Part shown: positions 30,460 through 39,578 of the stretch, in pieces
Layout of the letters: each line of letters opens with the position of its first letter
Position numbering within the stretch: the stretch's first letter is position 1
Assembly (NCBI GenBank): GCA_016234625.1
Contig: JACRBD010000028.1
Span: 1 to 42,932, forward strand
DNA length: 42,932 nucleotides
Origin: Caulobacterales bacterium
GTDB taxonomy: Bacteria; Pseudomonadota; Alphaproteobacteria; Caulobacterales; Caulobacteraceae
Direction of reading: 5' to 3'
Program-made: the position numbers and the translations under genes
Notes under the pieces: generated by a model
Database searches by the model: none
What the model saw: only the letters and a program-made list of their open reading frames with translations
Told to the model about the DNA's origin: nothing

Positions 30460-30849
30460 TCAATCGAGCAGCGGCGCTTCGTGGTTCCTAAGGGCGAAAA
30501 CCGGATCACGCGGAGTGATGTAGAGAACCTGGCGATCGCTGCCAATCGTCAGCGTTCGCGTGTGATCGATCCCGTCGATGACAAGCCTGAAGGTCGTCGG
30601 ACCATGCACTGAGGCGTTGTGCACCCACGAGAATTCGGTCGACCAGTCCGGCGTCTCCATTATGCGGTCCACGACGAGGTCGCCATTGATGAACAGCTGA
30701 ACCTGGCGGTGGTCGAACCCCGTGAACGAGATCGTCAGGTTTTCGGTCGCCGGCGCTTCCGCGTCGGCGCGGGCGACGGCCGGCTGGGGCGACAGGCCGT
30801 TCGTCAGCCCGACGACCGCGAAGGCGAAAAGCAGGGTCAATGCGCGCAT
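30460..30849 (-). CDS. secreted hypothetical protein (~129 aa)
   Basis: Signal peptide MRALTLLFAFAVVGLTNG; no recognised domain. Confidence 0.6.
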   Translation of the reverse strand: MRALTLLFAFAVVGLTNGLSPQPAVARADAEAPATENLTISFTGFDHRQVQLFINGDLVVDRIMETPDWSTEFSWVHNASVHGPTTFRLVIDGIDHTRTLTIGSDRQVLYITPRDPVFALRNHEAPLLD

Positions 30850-30932
30850 GACCCGACCTTTGCATGGCCCGCCGTAGGTCGATAGTGGCCTCCGAAGATG
30901 ACGCATGGGGCGGGACCCGCTAGAAGCCCCGC

Positions 30933-31673
30933 ATGGAATCCCTCCCCTTGAAAGATCGCGTCGCCCTCGTCACCGGCGCGACCCGCGGCATCGGCTATCA
31001 GGCCGCCGTGGGTCTGGCCCGGGCCGGGGCCCATGTCATCGCGCTGGGCCGCACCCAGGGCGGGCTCGAGGCGCTCGATGACGAGATCTTCGCCGCCACC
31101 GGCCAGCACGCGACCCTTGTGCCCATCGACCTGAAGCAGCCCGAGGGCCTTGACCCGCTGGGCGCGCATATCTTCGAGCGCTGGGGTCGGCTGGACATCC
31201 TGGTCCACGCCGCCGGCGTGCTGGGCGGCCTCACGCCGACCGGCCATATCGACCCGAAGCGCTGGGACGAGACCCTGGCGGTCAACCTGACGGCTCCCTG
31301 GCGACTGATCCGCTCGTTCGAGCCCCTGCTGCGGGTCTCCGAGGCCGGACGCGCCATCTTCCTGACAACCGGCCGCGTTGTGCGTCCCAAGGCCTTCTGG
31401 GGCGCCTACGCGGCCTCCAAGGCCGGCATGGAGGCGCTGGTGCGCTGCTGGGCCGACGAGCTGGAGACGACCAACGTCCGCGCCGTGCTGCTTGACCCCT
31501 CGACCATGCGCACCCGCATGCGCGCGGAGGCTTATCCCGGCGAGGACCCCGCCACCGTCGCCGACCCGGCAGACATCGCCCCGCTGATCGTCCAGCTGGC
31601 CCAGGCCGACCTCGGCCAGCCGACGGCGACGGTCGTGTTCAATGACTGGAAGGCGGCGGGCGGCCACCTCTGA
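30933..31673 (+). CDS. SDR family oxidoreductase
   Basis: VTGATRGIGYQAAVGLA, YAASKAGMEALVR. Confidence 0.92.
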   Translation: MESLPLKDRVALVTGATRGIGYQAAVGLARAGAHVIALGRTQGGLEALDDEIFAATGQHATLVPIDLKQPEGLDPLGAHIFERWGRLDILVHAAGVLGGLTPTGHIDPKRWDETLAVNLTAPWRLIRSFEPLLRVSEAGRAIFLTTGRVVRPKAFWGAYAASKAGMEALVRCWADELETTNVRAVLLDPSTMRTRMRAEAYPGEDPATVADPADIAPLIVQLAQADLGQPTATVVFNDWKAAGGHL

Positions 31674-31674
31674 T

Positions 31675-31722
31675 CCTTCTCCCAACGGGAGAAGGTGGCC
31701 TGCGGAGCAGGTCGGATGAGGG
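31675..31722 (+). repeat. Repeat family 3, left copy
   Basis: CCTTCTCCC-AAC-GGGAGAAGG then CCTGC-GGA-GCAGG then TCGGATGAGGG. Confidence 0.85.
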
Positions 31723-31752
31723 CTTAAGGACGGGTCAGGCAATCGCCGTAAC

Positions 31753-31807
31753 CCCTCACCCTCCCGTCGCTTCGCGCCGGGTCCCTCCCTCTCCCGCCGG
31801 GAGAGGG
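31753..31807 (-). repeat. Repeat family 3, right inverted copy
   Basis: CCCTCACCCT-CCCGTCGC-TTC-GCGCCGGG-TCCCTCCCTCTCCC-GCC-GGGAGAGGG; same two-hairpin architecture inverted. Confidence 0.85.
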
Positions 31808-31811
31808 AAAG

Positions 31812-33470
31812 CTATTTCTTCCCCGTCCGGGTCGTCGGCCTCGGCGGACGCCCCTTTACGGACCCGCCGCCGCGCAACTTCTGGATGCCCGGGCGCGAGC
31901 CCTTGGCGCCCTTGGCCTTGGTGAACTTCAGGGCCACGGCGGCGCGGGCCTTGGCGGCCTTGACCCCGGTCAGCTTGACCACCGTCTTCTTGGCCGGTTT
32001 GGGCTTTTCGATCCCCGCCTCGGCGTTGGCGATCTCCTCGGCGCGGGCGGCCCTGGCCTCGGCGGCGAGCGCCATGGCCTTTTCCTTCTTGATCAGGCCG
32101 CCGGACTGATAGGACGGCGCCCCGCCCTTGGCCTCGCCCTCGGCGTAGGGGTTCTTGTTGCTCTTCAACGTCAGCCGGATCGGCACGCCGGGCAGGTCGA
32201 AGCTCTCGCGCATCGAGTTGACGAGGTAGCGGCGGTACTGCTCCGGCATCTGGTCGGCGCGGCTGGCGAACAGCACGAACGTCGGCGGCCTGGCCTTGGT
32301 CTGGGCCATGTATTTCGGCTTGATGCGTTTTCCGCCCACGGCGGGCGGCGGGTGGCGCTGGATGGCCATCGCCAGCCAGTCGTTGAGATCGCGGGTCTTC
32401 ACCTTGGTCGACCAGTTCTCGTAGACCTTGGCCAGGGCCGGCATCAGCCGCTCGACGCCGCGGCCGGTCTCGGCCGACAGGGCCACCACCGGCGCGCCGC
32501 GAACCTGGGGCAGCATGCGTTCGGCGTGTTCCTGGAAGGCCTTCAGCCGGGCCTGCGGGTCCTCGACCAGGTCCCACTTGGCCAGCACGAAGACCAGGGC
32601 CCGCCCTTCCCGCTCGACCAGGTCGGCGATCTGCAGGTCCTGGATCTCGAACGGGTGGGTGGCGTCCATCACCAGCAGCACCACCTCGGCGAAGGTGATG
32701 GCGCGGATCGAGTCGGAGGTGGACAGCTTCTCCAGCTTCTCCTGCACCCTCGCCTTGCGGCGCAGACCGGCGGTATCGACCAGGCGGATTTTGCGACCCT
32801 CCCACTCCCATTCGACGGAGATGGCGTCGCGGGTGATGCCGGCCTCGGGGCCGGTCAGCATGCGGTCCTCGCCGATCAGCCGGTTGACCAGGGTCGACTT
32901 GCCGGCGTTCGGACGGCCGACGATGGCGATCAGGATCGGTTTGTCAGCGCCGTCTTCCTCTTCCTGGAAGCCGATCTCCGCGTCATAGCCGGCCAGCAGG
33001 GCGTAAAGGTCGGCCATGCCCTCGCCGTGCTCGCCGGAGATAGCCAGGGGCTCGCCAAAGCCCAGCGACCAGGCCTCGGCGATGCCGGTGTCGCCGGCCC
33101 GGCCTTCGGCCTTGTTGGCGGCCAGGATCACCGGCCGCTGATAGCGGCGCAGAATGCCGGCGAAGATCTCGTCGCCCGGGGTGATCCCCTCGCGGGCGTC
33201 GATCAGGAACAGCACTACGTCGGCTTCCTGGATCGCCAGCTCGGTCTGGGCGCGCATGCGCGCCTCCAGGCTGTCGTCGTCGACGTCCTCGAAGCCGGCG
33301 GTGTCGATCAGGGTCAGGTCCAGGTCGCCCAGGCTGCCGCTGGCGAAACGACGGTCGCGGGTCACGCCGGGCCGGTCATCGACGATGGCGAGCTTCTTGC
33401 CCGCCAGCCGGTTGAACAGCGTGGACTTGCCGACGTTCGGCCTGCCGACGATGGCGAGTTTCAGGGGCAT
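31812..33470 (-). CDS. der: ribosome biogenesis GTPase Der (EngA)
   Basis: Two G domains ([18 protein letters not shown] and [18 protein letters not shown]); start [12 protein letters not shown] at 33470. Confidence 0.96.
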   Translation of the reverse strand: MPLKLAIVGRPNVGKSTLFNRLAGKKLAIVDDRPGVTRDRRFASGSLGDLDLTLIDTAGFEDVDDDSLEARMRAQTELAIQEADVVLFLIDAREGITPGDEIFAGILRRYQRPVILAANKAEGRAGDTGIAEAWSLGFGEPLAISGEHGEGMADLYALLAGYDAEIGFQEEEDGADKPILIAIVGRPNAGKSTLVNRLIGEDRMLTGPEAGITRDAISVEWEWEGRKIRLVDTAGLRRKARVQEKLEKLSTSDSIRAITFAEVVLLVMDATHPFEIQDLQIADLVEREGRALVFVLAKWDLVEDPQARLKAFQEHAERMLPQVRGAPVVALSAETGRGVERLMPALAKVYENWSTKVKTRDLNDWLAMAIQRHPPPAVGGKRIKPKYMAQTKARPPTFVLFASRADQMPEQYRRYLVNSMRESFDLPGVPIRLTLKSNKNPYAEGEAKGGAPSYQSGGLIKKEKAMALAAEARAARAEEIANAEAGIEKPKPAKKTVVKLTGVKAAKARAAVALKFTKAKGAKGSRPGIQKLRGGGSVKGRPPRPTTRTGKK

Positions 33471-33546
33471 CGGACTTCTTGAACGACATTGACCGCGCTC
33501 CGGCAAGGAACGCGGTCACAGGATAGCAGACACGGCTCGAAAGGGA

Positions 33547-33569
33547 GGCGCGGCCCGCGGGGCCGCGCC
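33547..33569. terminator. GC-rich hairpin between bamB and der
   Basis: GGCGCGGCCC-GCG-GGGCCGCGCC perfect 10-bp stem; only a weak T tract (TCCCTTT) on the minus strand. Confidence 0.35.
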
Positions 33570-33583
33570 CATACCATGAAAAG

Positions 33584-34951
33584 CTAGCGGATCGCCACCA
33601 GTTCGCCCTTGTCGGTCACGACATAGATCATGCCATTGGCCGCCACTGGCGAGGTCAGGACCGGCGAGCCGATCTTGATGGTCTTGAGCACTTCGCCGGT
33701 CTTGGGGTTGAGGGCGATGGCCCGGCCATCGCTGGAGACCACCACCAGCCGGTCGGAGGCCAGCACCGGGCCGCCGAACAGGGCGCGTTCCTTGGACTTC
33801 TTGATCCCGGCGTTGAGGTCCTTGATCCAGTAGACCTGACCGTTCTCGCGGGCGGCGCAGATCACCTCGCCGGCCTGGGAGATCAGAAAGACCACATCGC
33901 CGGCCGGCCAGGGGGTGTCGATCGAGGCCACCGGCAGGGACCAGCGCGCCTGACCCGTGCGCAGGTCAGTGGCGGCGAAGATGCCGCCGTGGCTGGCGGC
34001 GTAGACGTCGCCCTGGTGGATCACGGGACGGCCGGCGATGTCGCGAATCTCCGACAGGGCGGTCGTCCGGCTGGCCCGGGACAGGGTGCTGTTCCACAGG
34101 TCGTTGCCATTGGCGGTGCTCAGGGCGACCACCTCGCCCGAGGCGAAGGCGGCGACCACGGTGTTGCCGGACACGACCGGGCTGGGCGAGGCCAGCATTC
34201 GCGCCGGTTCAACCAGGGCCTGGAAGGTCCAGCCCGGGGCGCCGGTGGCGGTGTCGTAGGTCAGGAGCTCGTTGTCGGTGCTGACCACGAACATCCGGCC
34301 GTGGTTGACGATCGGCGCGCCGTGGATCGGCGAGGCGGTGTCGCGCTTCCAGCCAACCGCACCGGTCGCGGCATCGATCTGGGCGACCATGCGGAAGCCG
34401 GACGCGATGTAGAGCTTGCCGTCGGCAAAGGCGATGCCGCCGCCGAAGCCGGCCTTGTCGCGCTTGGTGCGCGGATGGATCGACTTCTTCCAGATGACCG
34501 CGCCGGTCTGGGCGTCGAGCGCGGCGATGTCGGTCTCGGCGTCCATCACATAGACGCGGCCCCCGGCGATGATCGGGTCCGTGGTGATGTGGAAGGCCCG
34601 CTCGGACCCTTTGCCGAATCCCTTGCGCCAGGCGATCTCGAAGGCCGGCGCGGCCTCGACGTTCTCGACGTTGAACTCGCCCAGGCCGCCGGGCTGGGGC
34701 CAGTCGGCCTGCGGCAGGGCGGGCGGCAGGAAGAACTCGATGCCCTTGAGGGCCTCGGCCGCCTCGACACGCTGGTCGAAGGCGATGATCGAGATGCGGC
34801 GACCGTCGCCGGCCACTTCCTGCGGCTTGTCCTTCTTGCCGAAGGGATTGATCTTGCCGGCCATGTCGCCGACGGCGCCCACGGTGGAGCAGCCGCCAAG
34901 CGCCATCGCGCCGGCGATCAGGACGGCGACGCCGACATTACGCGTGATCAT
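33584..34951 (-). CDS. bamB: outer membrane assembly lipoprotein BamB (PQQ-like beta-propeller)
   Basis: Lipobox ALGGC, repeated PQQ-like blades (AALDAQTGAVIWKKSI); upstream of der. Confidence 0.93.
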   Translation of the reverse strand: MITRNVGVAVLIAGAMALGGCSTVGAVGDMAGKINPFGKKDKPQEVAGDGRRISIIAFDQRVEAAEALKGIEFFLPPALPQADWPQPGGLGEFNVENVEAAPAFEIAWRKGFGKGSERAFHITTDPIIAGGRVYVMDAETDIAALDAQTGAVIWKKSIHPRTKRDKAGFGGGIAFADGKLYIASGFRMVAQIDAATGAVGWKRDTASPIHGAPIVNHGRMFVVSTDNELLTYDTATGAPGWTFQALVEPARMLASPSPVVSGNTVVAAFASGEVVALSTANGNDLWNSTLSRASRTTALSEIRDIAGRPVIHQGDVYAASHGGIFAATDLRTGQARWSLPVASIDTPWPAGDVVFLISQAGEVICAARENGQVYWIKDLNAGIKKSKERALFGGPVLASDRLVVVSSDGRAIALNPKTGEVLKTIKIGSPVLTSPVAANGMIYVVTDKGELVAIR

Positions 34952-35709
34952 TGAGGAGTTCCCTGGACTTGCGGGCCACCGGGTCCCATCAGGCCCTCCG
35001 GCATCTGCGGGGCGGGCGGGGGCAGCAGGGCGGCGGCCTTGGCCGCTGCCGGAATGGCGCCGGCGGAGCCGGACTCGATCAGGGTGATCGCGGCCTGGGC
35101 GCGACGGCGCATGCCGTCGCTGGAGCCCAGGACCTGGGACAGATAGGTGAAGTCGGCCTTGGCCTCGGCGGACTTGCCGGCCATGATCTTGGCGAAGGCC
35201 AGCGCTTCGCGCGCCTGCAGCCGGTAGGGACGCTTGTCTTCCATCAGGGGGGTCAGCCTGCCCTCGATATCCTTGTAGGAAGCCGTATCCAGAAGCGCCA
35301 AGGCGGATTTGAGGCGGGCCAGATCGCCGAGCACCGGATCGCTCGAGGCCTTCGCCGCCGCGTCCCACAGCTTGACCGCTTCGTCGGTCTTGCCGGCGTC
35401 CATCCGCATGCCGCCCTGGGCCATCAGGGCCAGGCCCTTGTAGCCGCGCGCGCCGGACTTGGCGACTTCGTCCAGCTTGGCGTAGGCGCCGGCCTGATCG
35501 CCCTGGGCGCCGGCCTCCAGCGCCGCCATGAAGGTTTCGGACGCGCGGTCGGCCTTGCCCCGGGTGTAGGTATCCCAGCCCCAGAAGGCGAGCGTGCCGA
35601 TCAGGACCGCTGCGGCGATGCCGAGAACCCACGGCAGGGCCTTGAGCGCCAGGGTCCGATACCGCTCCGAGCGGATCTGCTCCTCGACTTCTTCAAAAAC
35701 ATCGACCAC
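34948..35709 (-). CDS. tetratricopeptide protein, YfgM-like
   Basis: VDVFEEVEEQIRSERYRTLALKALPWVLGIAAAVLIGTLAFWGWDTYTRGKAD; N-terminal TM, upstream of bamB-der. Confidence 0.88.
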   Translation of the reverse strand: MVDVFEEVEEQIRSERYRTLALKALPWVLGIAAAVLIGTLAFWGWDTYTRGKADRASETFMAALEAGAQGDQAGAYAKLDEVAKSGARGYKGLALMAQGGMRMDAGKTDEAVKLWDAAAKASSDPVLGDLARLKSALALLDTASYKDIEGRLTPLMEDKRPYRLQAREALAFAKIMAGKSAEAKADFTYLSQVLGSSDGMRRRAQAAITLIESGSAGAIPAAAKAAALLPPPAPQMPEGLMGPGGPQVQGTPQ

Positions 35710-35910
35710 GAACGGGCGCTCCGGGAAATCGGCTGATTGAGGTTGCGGAACCTATAGGGTGAGCCGCGCCGCTGCAACGCGGCGTGACGCGCCGTGTTCG
35801 AAGTCTGAATTGGCGCTGCTTCTTTGCGCCTGTCGAAGGGGCCGCGCGTTCATCGACCTCCTTGGCTGCGGCGGCGAACGAGCGCGAAATTCCCCAAATC
35901 CCGGCCCCGG

Positions 35911-36254
35911 TCAGCACCACGCCAAAAAGGCGGGCGTCGGGAACCAGGGATAGCCACTGTCGTATAGGAAAATGGCGGCAGCGATCAGCATCAGGCCGAC
36001 TACAGCCAATCCGTCCGAGGTTCGTCGGCGGTGCTTCCAATATACGGCTGCCGCCAGGCGCCCGTCGCCGCCAAGGTGAAGCAACCGACCTTCGAGCATG
36101 CGATGCTCTGCTTGTCGCTCTTGGCTGTGATCAACAACGGCATGAGGACAGCCGCGGCCATGAGGAACAATGTCTCGGCGAGGAGCAAAACCAGCCCTTC
36201 TTCGCAAGGTGGGTTCTCGATCGGCGATACGCGCTTTGCCATGAAGAAGAACAT
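35911..36254 (-). pseudogene. possible frameshifted small 2-TM protein
   Basis: ORF 36000-36254 carries TM1 (LVLLLAETLFLMAAAVLMPLL); overlapping ORF in another frame carries TM2 (GLAVVGLMLIAAAIFLYDSGYPWFPTP). Confidence 0.35.
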
Positions 36255-36282
36255 CCGCGCTGGAGCCTGCGGTCACGGCACT

Positions 36283-36425
36283 CCATCGAGCGCTTGATGG
36301 AATGGTCCTTTCGGGGGGCCGATTGAAGTCAAGGACAGCCCTGCGGGCTGCCGCGTCGCGGCGGGCGAAGCCCGTCCTTGAGTTCAACCGGCCCCCGAAA
36401 TCATGCTCCGCCAAGCGATCGATGG
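36283..36425. repeat. Long-stem cloverleaf-like palindromic element, copy 2
   Basis: CCATCGAGCGCTTG/CAAGCGATCGATGG (1 mismatch), TTTCGGGGG/CCCCCGAAA, TTGAA/TTCAA, TCAAGGAC/GTCCTTGA; tip AGCCC-TGC-GGGCT, GCCGC-GTC-GCGGC, GGGC-GAA-GCCC. Confidence 0.88.
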
Positions 36426-36477
36426 CGGGCTCTCGCTGAGTGGGCCACCGGCCATTGGCTGATCGCTTCTCTTCCAT

Positions 36478-36511
36478 TCCGCTCATCCTCGATGTCGCAA
36501 GGATGAGCGGA
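36478..36511. repeat. 12-bp perfect inverted repeat (hairpin)
   Basis: TCCGCTCATCCT-CGATGTCGCA-AGGATGAGCGGA. Confidence 0.85.
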
Positions 36512-36933
36512 GTTTAAGAGTCACAATACATTGAATTAACTTATGTTTTTTCGGATTGCTCCGGGGACAGACCGCGAATTCACCTCACCCTTCCCGCCAC
36601 CCCTATCCTTCACCCATCCCGCTGCACGGGGAGGGCGCCTCGGCCAGGCGATCCGATGCGGCGGCGGGGTGAGGTTCGAGCGGGGTCAGGTGAGCGGGGG
36701 TTACGCTCACGGTCCGGGGACGATTAGCCGCCACCCGCCCGCCGGGGGTCGATGCGGCTAAGCCTTAAGCGGGCTGCCCACCGCAGCACCCGGATAACGG
36801 ACTTCGCGGAGCGCGACGGTTTCAGCTCTCTCAGAACGACTACCCCTCAGCACCCGCTGAGGCCGAAGTGCTCCGCGCCCTCCCCACCTTCACAAGGCCA
36901 GGCCCGTGAAGCGGCGACGCCGTGGGCGCCGGG

Positions 36934-37761
36934 TCAGGACTTCTTCGAGAAGTAGGTCTCCGCTTCGCCGGGGAAGCGGCGGGCGCGGACGTCATCGGCG
37001 TAGGCGCCCGCCGCGCGGGCGATTTCGCCCTTCAGATCGGCGTAGCGGCGGACGAACTTCGGGGTCCAGTCGAACAGGCCCAGCATGTCGTCGGTGACCA
37101 GGATCTGGCCATCGCAGCCGGCGCTGGCGCCGATGCCGATGGTCGGCGGGGCGATGGCGGCGGTGATCTCGCGGGCCAGCGGCTCGGCCACCCCCTCGAC
37201 CACCACGGCGAAGGCCCCGGCGTCGGCGGTGGCCCGAGCCTCGGCGAGGATCCGGGTGCGCTCGTCGTCGGTGCGGCCCTTGGCCTTGAAGCCGCCATCG
37301 ACCAGCACCGCCTGGGGCCGCAGGCCCACATGGCCCATCACCGGGATGCCCCGTTTGACCATGTAGTCGATGGTCTCGGGCACCGTCGGGCCGCTCTCCA
37401 CCTTCACCGCCTGGCAGCCGGTTTCCTTCATGATCCGGACAGCGTTTGAATAGGCCTCTTCCTTGCCGCCTTCGTAGGAGCCGAACGGCATGTCGACCAC
37501 CACCATGGCCCGGCGCGAGGTGCGCATGACCGCCTGGCCGTGCAGGATCATCATCTCCAGGGTGACGCCGACGGTGTTGGGCAGGCCGTGCACCACCATG
37601 CCGACCGAGTCGCCCACCAGGAGCAGGTCGCAGACCTCGTCGAGGACGGCGGCCACCGGGGCGGTGTAGGCGGTCAGGCAGACGATCGGCTCGCCGCCCT
37701 TGCGGCCGGCGATGTCCGGCGCGGCGAGGCGGCGGATGGTCTCTTCACGATGGGCGGACAG
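36934..37761 (-). CDS. panB: 3-methyl-2-oxobutanoate hydroxymethyltransferase, probable CTG start
   Basis: [55 protein letters not shown]; in-frame sequence upstream of the tracked GTG encodes the conserved N-terminus. Confidence 0.9.
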   Translation of the reverse strand: MSAHREETIRRLAAPDIAGRKGGEPIVCLTAYTAPVAAVLDEVCDLLLVGDSVGMVVHGLPNTVGVTLEMMILHGQAVMRTSRRAMVVVDMPFGSYEGGKEEAYSNAVRIMKETGCQAVKVESGPTVPETIDYMVKRGIPVMGHVGLRPQAVLVDGGFKAKGRTDDERTRILAEARATADAGAFAVVVEGVAEPLAREITAAIAPPTIGIGASAGCDGQILVTDDMLGLFDWTPKFVRRYADLKGEIARAAGAYADDVRARRFPGEAETYFSKKS

Positions 37762-37776
37762 GACGTCCTCCTGCGG

Positions 37777-38160
37777 CTACTGGAATTCTTCCACCGCCCG
37801 CGTGACGGCGAAGGCCAGCGCCATAACACCCAGAGCCGCCGCCAGCCACATCGCCTCGCCGCCAAACGGCAGGGCCGAGAGGTTTTCACCGGTCCGCATC
37901 ACGCTGGTGACGCTTTGGGTGAAGGCGCTGGCGTTGCGTTGGGTCGCCTCGCCGGCGTCGAACAACAGGCGCGAGCCCAGCACCTGGCTGACTCCCGCCA
38001 GACCCGCGACCAGGCCGGCCGCGCCGATGGCCACCTGACGCAGGGTCCAGCCGCGGTCGAGACGCATCTCCACCAGCCGGGCGAAGGCTTCCGCGTCCGG
38101 CATCGTCGGCGGCTCGTTGAACATCCGGTCGAGCTTCATCTCGAAATCGAGCTCAGCCAT
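37777..38160 (-). CDS. 2-TM protein, probable non-canonical anti-sigma factor
   Basis: Overlaps the 3' end of an ECF sigma gene; short N-terminal helix plus TM helices; no zinc anti-sigma motif. Confidence 0.65.
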   Translation of the reverse strand: MAELDFEMKLDRMFNEPPTMPDAEAFARLVEMRLDRGWTLRQVAIGAAGLVAGLAGVSQVLGSRLLFDAGEATQRNASAFTQSVTSVMRTGENLSALPFGGEAMWLAAALGVMALAFAVTRAVEEFQ

Positions 38161-38731
38161 GACCCTCCCTCCCCGCGGACTCAAGCGTTGCGCCTTCAGG
38201 CGGCGCAAGTCGGAGTCTGAGCTTATCCAGACCACGTTTGACATGGGATTTTACCGTTCCCAGAGGCGTATTTAAGGCCTCCGCTGCTTCGGCGTGCGAG
38301 ACGCCCGCTCCATAACAGAGCGACACGCACATCCGTTCCGCGGGCGAGAGCGTCTTGAGGGCCTCGTCCAGATCGATGCGGGCGGCGGCTGAAATCTCGC
38401 CGCCATGGCTCTCGTCGGCCGTCTCCGCGTCCAGGTCGTAGCGCGACTCCTTGCGCCAGCGGCGCACATAGAGCCTCGCGGCGATCTTGCGGACCCAGGC
38501 CGAGAAGGTGCCCTCGCCGCGGAATTCCGCGATGCGCTCGAAGGCGGCGAGGAAGGCGTCCTGGGCGATGTCGTCGGCCGTGGACGGCTCGGCGCCCATG
38601 CGCCGCAGCAGTCCCCGGACCGCCGAGCCATGTCGGCGAACGAGTTCGCCAAAGGCCGGCCGGTCGCCCGCCGCCGCGAGGGCGGCGAGCTCGACATCGT
38701 GCAGACTGGCGGGTGACTTTACCCCGGCCAT
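38153..38731 (-). CDS. RNA polymerase ECF sigma factor
   Basis: Region 2 DDIAQDAFLAAFERIAEF, region 4 SHAEAAEALNTPLGTVKSHVKRGLDKLR. Confidence 0.92.
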   Translation of the reverse strand: MAGVKSPASLHDVELAALAAAGDRPAFGELVRRHGSAVRGLLRRMGAEPSTADDIAQDAFLAAFERIAEFRGEGTFSAWVRKIAARLYVRRWRKESRYDLDAETADESHGGEISAAARIDLDEALKTLSPAERMCVSLCYGAGVSHAEAAEALNTPLGTVKSHVKRGLDKLRLRLAPPEGATLESAGREGHG

Positions 38732-38761
38732 GGCGGCGCCCCTCCGTTCAATCCGAACCGA

Positions 38762-39163
38762 TCAAGGCTGCTTGAACTTGTTCGGGTTGACGAAGCTGAG
38801 GGCGATGTAGGCCAGGCCGATGATGGCCGGGATCGAGCCAATGCCCACCAGTGGCTGGAAGGCGTCCGAATCCTCGAAGCCGACCATGTACCCGAAGGCG
38901 GCGATGCCCAAGCCGACCGCCAGCCAGATGACGCCGGCGCGCAGGTCGCTCTGGGACGTGGGAGCGACCTTCACATTCTTGGTCATCGCATCGATGATTT
39001 CGGCCGGGAGCGGCTGGCCCTTGTCGATAGCCGTGCGCAGCGTGGCCTGCATCTCGCGCCGTTCGCGGCTCTTGAGCCAAGAGGGCACGATCACGATGGC
39101 GCCGATCATGATGAAGAAGGTGATCGGAATCAGAATGGTGAAATCGAAAAACGGATGGTCCAT
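38762..39163 (-). CDS. DUF6249-like small membrane protein
   Basis: TM, then SRERREMQATLRTAIDKGQPLPAEIIDAM, then two TM helices. Confidence 0.75.
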   Translation of the reverse strand: MDHPFFDFTILIPITFFIMIGAIVIVPSWLKSRERREMQATLRTAIDKGQPLPAEIIDAMTKNVKVAPTSQSDLRAGVIWLAVGLGIAAFGYMVGFEDSDAFQPLVGIGSIPAIIGLAYIALSFVNPNKFKQP

Positions 39164-39278
39164 TGGATGTCCTCAATGCCTGTCTGGCGACACCTGATCG
39201 AGCCGCCTTCTGACTGATAAGAGGCCCGGCGGTGCGCCAACGGATGCGGCCGGCCAGATGAAATCTTCGTAACGCGGA

Positions 39279-39578
39279 TCAGAGCCGGAGTCGGAGCCAC
39301 GCCGGGTTCTGGCTGATCAGAACGACCGCCGCCGTCAGGGTCAGCATCCCGACGACCGGCGAGAGCATCAGCGCCATCGGTTCGATCACCGCATTGAGGA
39401 TCGGCGCGCAGGCCCACAGGCCGACCGCCGCCGCGGTGGCCAGCACCGCGCTGGCCGCCAGCTGGGCCTTCAGCTCGCGCCGGGCCACCTGACGCATGAC
39501 CTCGGCGGCGAACACCGGATCCTGTTCGGGTCCCCGGCCCTCCTGGAGGAAGGCTTCGAGCCGTTGTTCGGCCGTCAT
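39279..39578 (-). CDS. 2-TM protein, probable anti-sigma partner of the downstream-overlapping ECF cassette
   Basis: ATGA overlap with the sigma gene; QDPVFAAEVMRQVARREL then two TM helices. Confidence 0.65.
   Translation of the reverse strand: MTAEQRLEAFLQEGRGPEQDPVFAAEVMRQVARRELKAQLAASAVLATAAAVGLWACAPILNAVIEPMALMLSPVVGMLTLTAAVVLISQNPAWLRLRL

Noticed and set aside
35911-36486. Full-length 191-aa ORF as a real protein
   Set aside because: Its N-terminal half translates the palindromic repeat (AEHDFGGRLNSRTGFARRDAAARRAVLDFNRPPERTIPSS); only the C-terminal TM part may be coding
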